From Thermoproteota archaeon (GTDB taxonomy: Archaea > Thermoproteota > Methanomethylicia > Methanomethylicales > Methanomethylicaceae): a DNA stretch of 46,456 nucleotides. Made by a program: the position numbers and the translations under genes. Position 1 is the stretch's first letter; each line of letters opens with the position of its first letter. Where the stretch lies: positions 1-46,456 of the forward strand of contig JASFYL010000004.1 of assembly GCA_030055575.1 (NCBI GenBank). Reading direction: 5' to 3'. The notes beneath the pieces are model-generated. The model made no database searches. It was given only the letters and a program-made list of their open reading frames with translations, and was not told where the DNA came from. Below are positions 8,423 through 16,697 of the stretch, in pieces.

Positions 8423-9076
8423 ATAGGGGCATGAACGGGAGACTCAGCCGTAAGACCGGCAGGGAATTGCTCGATTCTTGACCGGGAACCTACTGAATGC
8501 AGAGCAGATTTATCCAAGTTCCTTCTGAAGGATTTTGCTGTAATTACTCGACCCGACGTGCCTGGGGCTTGAGACGGACCCGCAGCGCCTCGAGTACTCT
8601 AGAGCGCACTTGAGGAGACCCCTCTTCAAGGATCCGAGGCGGCGCAGCGAGCCGTTCCTGCTCCCCCCATTCTCAGGGCAAAGGGACTGGATGTAACCGA
8701 GGGGCACGATGAAATGCACATGAACCGCTTGTTTACTAGTCCCATATTGTTACGATTTCTGAACTAAACTAATGTCAGATTGTTCTTTATGATCATGTGA
8801 TTTGTTCCTGGTGTTACAGAAGAAGGGGGCGATCCAAGTCGCAACCCCTATGGAAGGATTAAGCTGAGGCGCATACTTATTGAAACTTCCAGTAGCAAAC
8901 CAGGCGTAGAAGGATTGATGGAGAAAGACACCCCAATTAGGTCAAGCTGAGGGCTGCGCCCGTTGAGAATGCATGGGCAGCACAACTAACGCGGGAACGG
9001 GTCTCAATTAATACACGTAAGTCTCTAAATAGATAGTGCTATATTCTACTCTGCGTCCGAATAGGTAGAGAATCAG
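8423..9076. other. Long intergenic stretch with no convincing gene
   Basis: 654 bases. A 16-codon frame (8431-8481, ATG, preceded by AGGGG) lies nine bases after the radical SAM stop but has no recognisable features. The part at about 8530-8715 has coding-like base composition but stops in all frames, so it may be a decayed gene fragment. From about 8720 it becomes AT-rich, with TATA-like GCTATATTC at about 9038-9046 that may serve the gene at 9077. No tRNA, CRISPR repeat or terminal inverted repeat was found. Confidence 0.5.
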
Positions 9077-9517
9077 ATGGTCGAGAGCATTACAGTAGTG
9101 GTTGCTGGTGGGGACGACATGTCCCCTGCCATCACTCTCGGTGAGCCGCTCGAATTAGAGGCGGTAGAACCAGACCAGATCAGGCAGGGGGATGTGATAG
9201 TGTTCAGGAGGTACGTCTTGATAGCCCACAGGGTGCTCTGGTCCGCTCGGATCCACGGTAGAACGTACTTCATCACAAGGGGCGACCAGTGCCCTTACAT
9301 AGATTCACCGGTGGACTCCCGGATCCTGGTCGGTAGGGCGAAGCGAAAGTGGCGGTGGGTGCAGACCTCTCTACGGAGCCGTATTCTTTTCTCGGTTGCC
9401 ATACTGTGGTACATCGTCGGTACAAAATTGATCAGGGGAAGGGCATTCAGGGTCCTTAATGCAAATGTGAGGAGGGTGGCAAGCATGTGCCTCCCAAAAC
9501 CGCCTGCAGATCGTTGA
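9077..9517 (+). CDS. Signal peptidase I (S24/S26)-like protein lacking the usual catalytic serine
   Basis: 146 residues. The family boxes are readable: GGDDMSPAI at 11-19 (box SxMxP), GDVIVF at 38-43, the IAHRV box at 49-53 with H51, and FITRGD at 65-70. A single membrane helix is likely at about 107-123. In archaeal and ER signal peptidases the nucleophile is the serine before Met in the first box. Here that position is D14, so the protein is probably inactive as a classical serine protease or uses another residue such as S16. Short S26-like proteins of this kind occur beside HprK-like, PqqD-like and PF14907 nucleotidyltransferase genes in bacterial genomes, and all three relatives lie just downstream. 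Confidence 0.72.
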   Translation: MVESITVVVAGGDDMSPAITLGEPLELEAVEPDQIRQGDVIVFRRYVLIAHRVLWSARIHGRTYFITRGDQCPYIDSPVDSRILVGRAKRKWRWVQTSLRSRILFSVAILWYIVGTKLIRGRAFRVLNANVRRVASMCLPKPPADR

Positions 9518-9518
9518 A

Positions 9519-10598
9519 TCAAAGTATAGAGGAGTATATGTCGGCGAGCCTCCTGACGTGGTCTCGGATGGAGAAGAGTTCCACCGCCCGCCTCCTCGCC
9601 CGTTCTCCCATCCTGCGCCGCTGGGATTCGTCATCTATCAGCCTTGCTATCGCCTCAGCTAGGGCTTTGGGATCCCCCGGCTCGACCAGTATTCCAGTCT
9701 CGCCGTCTTCCACGATCTCTGGTAGCGCGCCGACCTTTGTTGCTACCACCGGCAGACCGCACGACATCGCCTCGACAGCCCCCAGACCGAATGGTTCCTG
9801 CCAGACGGAGGGGAAGACGCACAGGTCTGCGTCCCTGTAAAGGTCGGGCATGCGGCGGTAGGAAGGCACCTCTCTTATGGTCACGGAACTCAGCCTTTTT
9901 GCGGCAGTCCTGACCCTGGCGTCCGAGATTGCCTGCCAATCGACGGGCTCTGAGGTCTTGTATAGGAACGCGGAGCCTGCAATCACCCCTTCGAATTCTA
10001 TCCCCGCCCTCTCGAGCTGCATAAAGGCATCAAGGAGGACGAATATGCCCTTGTGGTGTATCCAAGCCCCGGTGAATACTACGCGGGGGCGCGGCGCATG
10101 AATCCTAACGGGGGGGGAAAAGAGGTCAGTGTCTATCCCGTTGTATAGCAGCAAACAGCGATCCTCCGGAATCGAGGGGTTCTTCTCCAGAAAGTCCTCC
10201 CTTATGAACTTGGAGCAGCATATGAAGAAACATCTCCCGTACTTCTCTCTTGCGAGGTCGTAGTAAGGCAGGGTAGTGGAGTTGTGGATATGGAGGATCA
10301 CCCTTGGGTGCCTCGACACCAGCGCGAGCATCGGAGCGTTTACAGAGTGCTGGATGTCATAGCCAGAGGTCCTTTCGCAGAACCAGAGGTAGTATTCCCT
10401 GCCTGTTTTTCCTGCGGGTTGGGAGGGGCACATCGCCTCTACCCTTGGGTGTTGCCCCACTGAGCCGAGTACGTAGTACCTCGCGTCGACGCCGAGGTCT
10501 AAGAGGTGATCGAGCTCAAGGAAGGTCACCCTCTCTGCTCCGCCGCAAATCTCAGGATCCACCACCACGAGGGGGCTGTTGAGGAATGCGACCCTCAC
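9519..10598 (-). CDS. GT4-family glycosyltransferase
   Basis: 359 residues with a GT-B fold. The N-terminal domain contains the GGAERVTFLE motif near residue 19. The C-terminal nucleotide-sugar domain contains FTGAWIHHKGI and the E-x7-E motif in QEPFGLGAVEAMSCGLP, followed by the usual LPEIVEDGETGILV stretch. It transfers a sugar from a nucleotide donor to a glycan acceptor in the cytoplasm; donor and acceptor are not predictable. The start is GTG 10598, overlapping the stop of the HPr-kinase-like gene by four bases, so the two are translationally coupled. Confidence 0.93.
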   Translation of the reverse strand: MRVAFLNSPLVVVDPEICGGAERVTFLELDHLLDLGVDARYYVLGSVGQHPRVEAMCPSQPAGKTGREYYLWFCERTSGYDIQHSVNAPMLALVSRHPRVILHIHNSTTLPYYDLAREKYGRCFFICCSKFIREDFLEKNPSIPEDRCLLLYNGIDTDLFSPPVRIHAPRPRVVFTGAWIHHKGIFVLLDAFMQLERAGIEFEGVIAGSAFLYKTSEPVDWQAISDARVRTAAKRLSSVTIREVPSYRRMPDLYRDADLCVFPSVWQEPFGLGAVEAMSCGLPVVATKVGALPEIVEDGETGILVEPGDPKALAEAIARLIDDESQRRRMGERARRRAVELFSIRDHVRRLADIYSSIL

Positions 10599-11560
10599 CG
10601 CAACGCACCCTGTACTGCCTCGTAAAGTGAACGGTTCCCCCTGCCCACATAGAGGTCGAAGCAGGGTACTGATTCCGCGATCGAGGAGAATGCGGCGAAC
10701 GCCGCCCTAGCGTATTCCTGTGACGGCTCGAATATGCTCCCGGACTCGAGCAGAAAGTTCCTGACTAGCCTCGGGACGGTTTTGGCTGGGGTGGAAGGTC
10801 TGCACTCGCTCGACTCCGAGTTCCAGACGCTGGTGTTGAAAATAGCGACCGGCTTCACTGCTTCTTTCTGCACGGGGAAGTACTCCCCCAAGTTCACCCA
10901 TGAACCATCTGCGCCCGGATCGTACCTGCTCCTCTCGAAGGCTTTGCGCAGGGAAGGGAACCTCCTAACGGTCCCTGTGTGGATCATGCTCCGCAGGTAG
11001 AATGGGAAGACGAGGCTTTCCTTGAGGAGGACAACGTCGTCCGAGACCATCCTGTACCCGTTCTCCAACATTGTTAGCAGGCAGGTCGTCTTTCCAGACC
11101 CAGACACGCCGGTGAATATGAGGGCGCCTCCCCCAGGTCCCTGTGAGACCGAGGAACCGTGAATCCAGTGGAACCCCCTCCTCTCGAGCGCCTTCACGAC
11201 GAGGTGCTTTGAGAGGTAGCGAACCTTTTCGAAGATGCGCGCGCTCGGAGAGGCCCATATGGATACCTCGAGGCTCTCCGGAGAGGTGCAGATCAGGTAG
11301 TTACCAGGGTCGTGGATGTAGATCTTTCCCCGGTGGGCAAAGACGCTCGAAGAGGGGAAGACGGTAGAGACGCGAACAGCGCACTCTGGGAGGCGATCTT
11401 GGACAGGGTCCTCCTTTCGCATCACCAAAGACGCGTCTGACCGGAAGGATCCCGAGCCCGCGTGCTCCCGAAACTCCTCCATAAGATCCGCGGCGAGTTC
11501 GTCCATCTCGATTCTAAAGTAAACGGCTGCCCCATGAATGCTGCAAGTAAATTCTTTCAT
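10595..11560 (-). CDS. HPr-kinase-like P-loop protein (HprK-related)
   Basis: 321 residues from ATG 11560; the frame is open further upstream, but the TATA-like TATATAT at 11591-11597 sits about 34 bases before this ATG. The C-terminal kinase domain has WIHGSSV at 132-138 with H134, a Walker A loop GVSGSGKTT at 151-159, and an acidic SDDVVLL at 173-179, the pattern of HPr kinase/phosphorylase relatives. The N-terminal 110 residues are a separate domain. There is no HPr or PTS gene nearby, so it probably phosphorylates something else. HprK-related kinases occur in lasso-peptide and PqqD-containing loci, where the substrate can be a peptide. It is encoded divergently from the pqqD-like gene. 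Confidence 0.8.
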   Translation of the reverse strand: MKEFTCSIHGAAVYFRIEMDELAADLMEEFREHAGSGSFRSDASLVMRKEDPVQDRLPECAVRVSTVFPSSSVFAHRGKIYIHDPGNYLICTSPESLEVSIWASPSARIFEKVRYLSKHLVVKALERRGFHWIHGSSVSQGPGGGALIFTGVSGSGKTTCLLTMLENGYRMVSDDVVLLKESLVFPFYLRSMIHTGTVRRFPSLRKAFERSRYDPGADGSWVNLGEYFPVQKEAVKPVAIFNTSVWNSESSECRPSTPAKTVPRLVRNFLLESGSIFEPSQEYARAAFAAFSSIAESVPCFDLYVGRGNRSLYEAVQGALR

Positions 11561-11590
11561 GGCTGTTCGTTTAAAAGAAGGATTGATCGG

Positions 11591-11635
11591 TATATATCTG
11601 CTTTTAACGGTCTGCAGAGGGGCAGGTTTTATATC
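11591..11635. promoter_or_regulatory. Divergent TATA boxes for the HprK-like and PqqD-like genes
   Basis: TATATAT at 11591-11597 fits the minus-strand kinase gene (start 11560). TTTATATC at 11628-11635 lies about 26 bases before ATG 11657 on the plus strand, the spacing of a leaderless archaeal transcript. The 96-base spacer between the two starts therefore holds both promoters and could carry a common operator. Confidence 0.6.
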
Positions 11636-11656
11636 GGTGCGGATTTCTTTCAAAAA

Positions 11657-11941
11657 ATGGTGAGCAGAGTGGGCAATCTTCTAGACCTCAAGCCATCGAA
11701 GAGCCCTGAGGTAGCCGAGAAGATAGGGTCCGTGACGATGCTCTTCGACGCCTCGTCTGGGAGGCTGTTTGAGCTAAACGAAACAGGAAAGACGGCTTGG
11801 ACCCTCCTCGACGGGAAGAGGAGTGTCAGGGAGGTGGCTGAGGCGATAGCAGCCGAGTATGGGATGGACCCGTCCCAGGTCGCTGAGGACCTGGCGAGGT
11901 TCGTAAAGGAGATGCTCGAGTTTAACCTCCTCAGAGCCTAA
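11657..11941 (+). CDS. Stand-alone PqqD-like protein (peptide chaperone / RiPP recognition element family)
   Basis: 94 residues. The pattern, with a beta strand followed by LFDASSGRLFELNETGKTAW then LLDGKRSVREVAEAIAAEYG and a closing helix, matches PqqD/RRE domains (typical length 85-100). These bind leader peptides of ribosomally made peptides and hand them to modifying enzymes; in HprK-related systems a PqqD-like partner is recurrent. The start at ATG 11657 is favoured by family length and a TATA box 26 bases upstream, although the frame extends upstream. Its 3' end overlaps the convergent nucleotidyltransferase gene by 11 bases. No precursor peptide was recognised nearby, so the client is unknown. 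Confidence 0.82.
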   Translation: MVSRVGNLLDLKPSKSPEVAEKIGSVTMLFDASSGRLFELNETGKTAWTLLDGKRSVREVAEAIAAEYGMDPSQVAEDLARFVKEMLEFNLLRA

Positions 11942-13154
11942 CGTGCTCCCGCTGAGGGGCAGACCGAAGCAGGTAGAAAGTCACATTCATCAAGTACCTT
12001 GAGAGCTCGCGATAGCACTTAAGCGCCGCCGGTGTGCCAGCCTCTCTAACCACGGCTGTTGATATGAACTCGACGTTAAGCTTGACCCTCTCCGGGAAGC
12101 TCCTAAAGGCGTCGTTTATCGTCAGCAACTCGGGGAATGGAGGTAGCCTCCTCTGCATGTAAATCGGGCAACCCCTGCACCAACCCCCGGGGCAGCGCGA
12201 GACCCCGCACACCGAGGAGAATCTGACCGGGAAGCTCACCTTCATCTCATCTGGGATCCTCATGGGGATTTCCCTGAGGGCAGAGGGGACCCCCCTTCCC
12301 AAGGACTCTAGTAGCCATCGGTACAGCGAGACCGGAAGGGCGATGACCCCCCACCAAGACGGGCTGCTGAGCCTTCTGCTAATCGCGCCCCAATCTAGGT
12401 TGGGGAATCTGGCAGATATAGCGTCGATGTCGCAGAGATCCCTGAGCTTCACCTCCCCGTCCCTGAAGGCGTTCATCGCAGTCACGAGGACCATAGACTC
12501 GGGAGGCACCATCCCGAACCTGATCCCACCTGCCTCGACCCTGGAGGCTGACTCCCACAGGCCGTCTATAGCAGGGTATCCAAAGAGGTGCGAGACGCCG
12601 GGAAGGCGGGAGTGGAGCTCTACGCTGAGCTCCAACCTATTCCTTCCTTCCTTCACCATCTTGACATGGTAGGCATCGCTCCCCGACACCAGCTTCCTGT
12701 AGCCTAGCCTCTCAAGCAGATCTCTAGCCCTCGCCAGCTCTTTCCGGTTCGGGATCAGGAGATCCATGTCGGAGTAGTCCCGCATAACCCCGGGCGGGTA
12801 AACCACCGAGTCAAGAAGAACCCCCTTGAAAGGAAGAAATGAAACGCCTGCCCTTGCGAGCGCCTTCATTGCCTTCTTGTACTCAGATCTCCTTGCTAAT
12901 TGGGCAGAGAGCATTTGCAGGTACGCGGGTCGGTAAGACTTCAGGTAGGAGTCATTGTCTTGCCTTGAAAGGACGGATTGGAGGCGTTCGTAGACCTGCA
13001 AGAAGATGCGGTTCCTATGGGCAAGGCTCAGAAGTGCACCCCAATCCAAGCCCCCCGAGAGGTCGCCCTCAACATTTGCTGCGCGCCCTTCCCAACTCAA
13101 GGCGGGCAAGAGGCTTATGAGGATCCTCTGCTCCCTAACCGAGATATCATTCAA
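11931..13154 (-). CDS. Uncharacterised nucleotidyltransferase (PF14907-like) with C-terminal cysteine cluster
   Basis: About 407 residues. Counted from an alternative TTG at 13169, the nucleotidyltransferase core is FLPFKGVLLD (K115, G116) followed by RDYSDMDLLI with D134-x-D136, the arrangement of the PF14907 family. A helical N-terminal domain precedes it. Near residues 310-325 there is a Cys cluster (CGVSRCPGGWCRGCP) that could bind zinc or an iron-sulfur cluster. The start is uncertain: the TATA-like box at about 13172-13179 would place transcription start near 13150, favouring TTG 13154 over 13169. Family members occur with PqqD- and HprK-like genes, and no reaction has been established to my knowledge. 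The acidic pair suggests transfer of a nucleotide. Confidence 0.78.
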   Translation of the reverse strand: MNDISVREQRILISLLPALSWEGRAANVEGDLSGGLDWGALLSLAHRNRIFLQVYERLQSVLSRQDNDSYLKSYRPAYLQMLSAQLARRSEYKKAMKALARAGVSFLPFKGVLLDSVVYPPGVMRDYSDMDLLIPNRKELARARDLLERLGYRKLVSGSDAYHVKMVKEGRNRLELSVELHSRLPGVSHLFGYPAIDGLWESASRVEAGGIRFGMVPPESMVLVTAMNAFRDGEVKLRDLCDIDAISARFPNLDWGAISRRLSSPSWWGVIALPVSLYRWLLESLGRGVPSALREIPMRIPDEMKVSFPVRFSSVCGVSRCPGGWCRGCPIYMQRRLPPFPELLTINDAFRSFPERVKLNVEFISTAVVREAGTPAALKCYRELSRYLMNVTFYLLRSAPQREHVRL

Positions 13155-13171
13155 CCCACTTAACCACAACC

Positions 13172-13179
13172 AAATAAAA
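13172..13179. promoter_or_regulatory. Shared AT-rich TATA-like element between divergent genes
   Basis: AAATAAAA (or TTTTATTT read on the minus strand) lies about 20-25 bases from the minus-strand TTG at 13154 and about 60 bases before the plus-strand glycosyltransferase start. It may serve both directions. Just after it, at 13194-13217, ATG opens a 7-codon frame (MGLDRFG) preceded by GGGAGGA, which could be a leader peptide or chance. Confidence 0.4.
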
Positions 13180-13233
13180 GAGAGGGAGGATAAATGGGTT
13201 TGGATCGGTTTGGATAGGAGTTGGCTGGTTACT

Positions 13234-14382
13234 TTGAGGGTAGCCGCAACAGTGCCTTGGAGCCTCCAGTGGGAGCATACTGGCCTCTCGAAGCGGCTAA
13301 TGGGGCAGATCTCTGCTATCGCCTCATCCGGAGTAGAGATAGAGCTATTCTCACATGGTGAGGAAGCTGACTATGGGGCGTTCAGTAACAGGAGGGTGCG
13401 GGCAACGGTCTTCGAGGGGGAAGATCCGAACCTCCCTCTACTGAACTCGTTGAGCTTCAGCCTGGCCTTCTCGGAGGTCGCGAAGGGGCTCGAATGTGAC
13501 TTGCTCCACTGCTTCAACACTACTGCGCTCTTCTTGGATGAAGAGGAATATCTCCTCCAGATGCTCAACCCCACCTCGGCTTTCGTGAAGGAGATGCTGC
13601 AGGGGGAGTACCCCGAGGAAGGGATGTATGCGAACAAGATGCGTTCCTATGAGGTTATGTCCTCGATGGAGAGGAGGGAGGGCGCAAGGGCAGAGCTCGT
13701 CATTGTCTCCTCGGAACTTGCCAAGCGCAACTTAGTAAGGCTCTACGGGATCCCCGAGAGTAAAATCAGAGTCATCCCTACCGGGGTCTCGCCGTCCGAG
13801 GTAGACCAGAGCTACGAGAAGAAGGAGGAGGGGCTGAAGGTCGTACTGTATCCGAACAGGGTCTCGGTGATGAAGGGCTTTAGGTACATGGCCGAGGCGA
13901 TGTTGGAGATCAGAAAGTCGTTCCCTTCCGCAGTCATGATCGTGTTGGGCAGGATAGACAAGTTCGATTATGGGGTTGTATCCCCCCATTTGAAGGTGCT
14001 GAGGGACGCCGGGTGCGTTTCGATAGGTGGGTTCGTGGACAGGGCGCGGTTGAGAGAGTACTACAAGATGGCGGACGTGGTGGTCGTTCCCTCACTTTGC
14101 GACGACCTCAGCCTCTCACTCCTCGAGGCCGTAGCCATGTCGACCCCTGTAGTGGCGACGGAAAACACAGGTTTCCCAGAGGTTGACGAGGTCGGGGTGA
14201 AGGTCAGACCCAAGGACGGGGGCGAGATCGCCGATGCGGTGATCAGTTTGTTGTCGGACAGGCGGATCTACAGAGAGAAGAGGGAGGGCGCAAAGGCGGT
14301 GATAGGGAGGTACTTGTGGCCCAGTATAGGGAAGAGGTACCTCGAGGCATACAGAGAGGTTCAACCCAGCTCAAGCAGATAG
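13234..14382 (+). CDS. GT4-family glycosyltransferase
   Basis: About 382 residues from TTG 13234, chosen because the GT-B first strand (RVAATVPWSLQW) begins there; the frame is open further upstream without a better start. The C-terminal domain has VVLYPNRVSVMKGF, then IPTGVSPSEV-type donor-site sequence before it, and the region CDDLSLSLLEAVAMSTP, where the first glutamate of the usual E-x7-E motif is replaced by aspartate. It should transfer a sugar onto a surface glycan or lipid carrier. It diverges from the PF14907-like gene and converges on the polytopic membrane protein gene. Confidence 0.88.
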   Translation: MRVAATVPWSLQWEHTGLSKRLMGQISAIASSGVEIELFSHGEEADYGAFSNRRVRATVFEGEDPNLPLLNSLSFSLAFSEVAKGLECDLLHCFNTTALFLDEEEYLLQMLNPTSAFVKEMLQGEYPEEGMYANKMRSYEVMSSMERREGARAELVIVSSELAKRNLVRLYGIPESKIRVIPTGVSPSEVDQSYEKKEEGLKVVLYPNRVSVMKGFRYMAEAMLEIRKSFPSAVMIVLGRIDKFDYGVVSPHLKVLRDAGCVSIGGFVDRARLREYYKMADVVVVPSLCDDLSLSLLEAVAMSTPVVATENTGFPEVDEVGVKVRPKDGGEIADAVISLLSDRRIYREKREGAKAVIGRYLWPSIGKRYLEAYREVQPSSSR

Positions 14383-14511
14383 ACACCGCGTGTTCCGACC
14401 TGCTCATCCCAAATCTCCTTCACCGCGGGAGGAGAGTACACCTTCGGGCTTACTGACATATGCTAGAATTTGGTTTCGAGAGGATATATGCTTTTCCAGA
14501 ACATGCTTGAT

Positions 14512-16665
14512 TCAGCAGCCGCCGTATGGGATGAGGGCATGCACTGAAAATCTGTTGAACTCGACTAAGGGCTCGGAGATCATCTTTTCCACCGGGGCAG
14601 GGGTCTCGTAAGATCTCATCAGGACCACGTAGGCTTGACGCGAAGGGTCAAGGCTATCGTAGAATGATCTTATCGACTCTCCGGTTTCATTGAGGTTGGT
14701 CATTGCCCTGAGGTCCCTGTCCGAGATCGTGGTTATCCCTCTAGCGAACTGCCACCGGACGGTCGGATTCGAAGGGTCAAGAGAACGGGAGCGTGAATAG
14801 TCCGGATAGAGCACTAGGGAATCCTGAGGCGTGTTCTCGTTCAGCCACCGGAGCAGAGCCACTAGGTCTTCTGGGACTTTAGGATCATTAACAGCATAAT
14901 GGTAGTCCAGGTACAGCGTGGAGGTGAAAGAGAGCGCGACGAGTATGGCAACGCCCGCCCTGACGGGCAGCCTGAGGATCCTTGCGGGGGAGCGTTCGGG
15001 GAGCCTCTTCCACAGCCAGAGGACTCCATATGCTCCCAAGATGGAGAGGGCTGGGTGAAGGAAGGCGTTCATCCGGGTGCCCCACCAGAGGCTCCCCAGC
15101 AGCAAAGCTAGCCCTGCCCACGCTGCCGCTATCTTGAACCAGCCCTCCTTCCAGGAAACGACCGCTGCTCCGATCAGCGCCAAGAAACCCAAGATCCCGT
15201 ATCTGGTGATGTAAAGGTACAAGGGGAAGGTAAATTCCACAGAAACCTCGGGGGCGGATGGGGAGCCGAGGAGGTAAGGCAGCCCAGAGGCGTATGCAGA
15301 CGCAAGCATGATTATAAACAGTAGTTTCACGTAGGCGGAGGCTGCAGGGAGCAAAACACGGCTGGACATCCGAGCGCGCAGGCGAGAGAAAGCGACTGCG
15401 AGAATTGTGAGACCCGCAACCCCACCAAGGGCAAGGAGTGCAAACCTGGTGCTGATAGCAAAGAAGGGGATCTTCTCCACAAGAAGCGATGTGTTCAGCC
15501 ACCCAGTCATCAACTCGATGCCAAGGAACACTGCTGCAGAGGAGGCTGCTAGGAGAAACAGGCTGAAGACACCCTTTCTCGTCGGAGAGGCGAACAGGAA
15601 TATTAGTAGAAAAACGGGCGCTAAGAAGCCAGGCAGCATATGTATAAGGAAGGAGGAGAGGAAGAGCACTGCTGATGCGAAGATAGCGGAAAGGCTTTGC
15701 CTTATCCGGGTGGAACCTAGCGCGACGATGAATATAGCGAATGAGGAGAATACTTGGACTACAGATATCATCTTGTAGGTGAGGTCTATCGCGCCCCATG
15801 CAAATGGCATGAAATACATGTCCTGTGTGATGTTGCTTACAGTCCAGAAACTGAGTTTCGGGAAAATGAAAGTGTGTATGAAATAGCCGAGTCCCGCGCT
15901 GAAGGAGTATAACAGGGATGCCAGGACTGCTGAGGAGTCTGTCATCTTGAAGACACGCTTCGCCATCGCGTAGAAAACGAGCACGTTCAAGCCGGAGAGC
16001 AGGAAGAAGAGCGCGTTGGCATTGACTACAGGGATCCCCATAGAAACGGAATACCCAGCAATCATAAATCCGAAAAATACAGGGTAGTATGATCTGTGGA
16101 AAAAATTCCAAACATCGACGCCATTTATGAGTTCAACAGCAGGAGTTATCGCCACCCACTGATCCCCAGGGATCAGGTAAAGGTGCCTGGCGAAGACTAG
16201 ACCCGAGATGGCAGAAGAAGAGGCGGCAGCTAATATCAGTGCGCAGTGGGGGGGCGAGATCTTCGGAGCTGGCGGATGTTCCTTGAAACGCGTCGAGAGT
16301 GCGAACATCAGGGACGTAATTACGATGGCGAGGACAGGGAACGTCGAAATGGAACCGAAGAGGTAGTTGGAAAAAAAACCAAAGAGCCCATTGAACGCGA
16401 AGGAAAGGCAGACCGAAAGAGGGATCGCGCAACCCCACCCCACCCTCTGGTCTAGTCCCGTGATCCTCATGAAAAGACCCCCGGGCAGATAAGTGAGACC
16501 AGCTAGCCAGACCAACGAGCGGAGGTACTGAAGGGGACCTATTTCGCTCCATAGGGATATTGGCGCCACGGAGGCGGGGATCAATAGGGTGACCGCCATA
16601 GAGGATATCAGCGCGAAAACCGCCCAGTTCCATGGATCCTTCTTAGGCATGCCGCCGTCCTTCAT
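14512..16665 (-). CDS. Large polytopic membrane protein, GT-C glycosyltransferase-like
   Basis: 717 residues with roughly 14-16 membrane helices over residues 12-590, then a soluble tail of about 120 residues (starting near YLDYHYAVNDPK). Helix-rich N-terminus plus an extracytoplasmic C-terminal domain is the layout of GT-C enzymes, which use polyprenyl-phosphate sugars on the outer face of the membrane. An acidic loop motif is hard to assign, so the catalytic site is not identified. A flippase/polymerase or an uncharacterised surface protein are alternatives. Start ATG 16665 fits a TATA-like TTTTTTAAGA on the minus strand at about 16688-16697 and a leaderless transcript; ATG 16650 is possible. 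Confidence 0.65.
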   Translation of the reverse strand: MKDGGMPKKDPWNWAVFALISSMAVTLLIPASVAPISLWSEIGPLQYLRSLVWLAGLTYLPGGLFMRITGLDQRVGWGCAIPLSVCLSFAFNGLFGFFSNYLFGSISTFPVLAIVITSLMFALSTRFKEHPPAPKISPPHCALILAAASSSAISGLVFARHLYLIPGDQWVAITPAVELINGVDVWNFFHRSYYPVFFGFMIAGYSVSMGIPVVNANALFFLLSGLNVLVFYAMAKRVFKMTDSSAVLASLLYSFSAGLGYFIHTFIFPKLSFWTVSNITQDMYFMPFAWGAIDLTYKMISVVQVFSSFAIFIVALGSTRIRQSLSAIFASAVLFLSSFLIHMLPGFLAPVFLLIFLFASPTRKGVFSLFLLAASSAAVFLGIELMTGWLNTSLLVEKIPFFAISTRFALLALGGVAGLTILAVAFSRLRARMSSRVLLPAASAYVKLLFIIMLASAYASGLPYLLGSPSAPEVSVEFTFPLYLYITRYGILGFLALIGAAVVSWKEGWFKIAAAWAGLALLLGSLWWGTRMNAFLHPALSILGAYGVLWLWKRLPERSPARILRLPVRAGVAILVALSFTSTLYLDYHYAVNDPKVPEDLVALLRWLNENTPQDSLVLYPDYSRSRSLDPSNPTVRWQFARGITTISDRDLRAMTNLNETGESIRSFYDSLDPSRQAYVVLMRSYETPAPVEKMISEPLVEFNRFSVHALIPYGGC

Positions 16666-16697
16666 GTCCTGAATTGTAAGTTGGATTCTTAAAAAAG

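Noticed and set aside
8855-8960. Repeated AAGCTGAGG (8867 and 8945 region) suggestive of a CRISPR repeat
   Set aside because: Only two short copies with different flanks and no regular spacing.
11462-11656. Upstream extension of the PqqD-like protein to 159 residues
   Set aside because: The extension overlaps the divergent kinase gene and its promoter; the PqqD family is 85-100 residues and the TATA box supports ATG 11657.
14888-16111. A 407-codon frame on the minus strand inside the polytopic membrane protein gene
   Set aside because: It shares the strand but is in another frame, and its translation is rich in Ser/Arg/Cys/Pro without helices, whereas the overlapping frame has regular hydrophobic segments.
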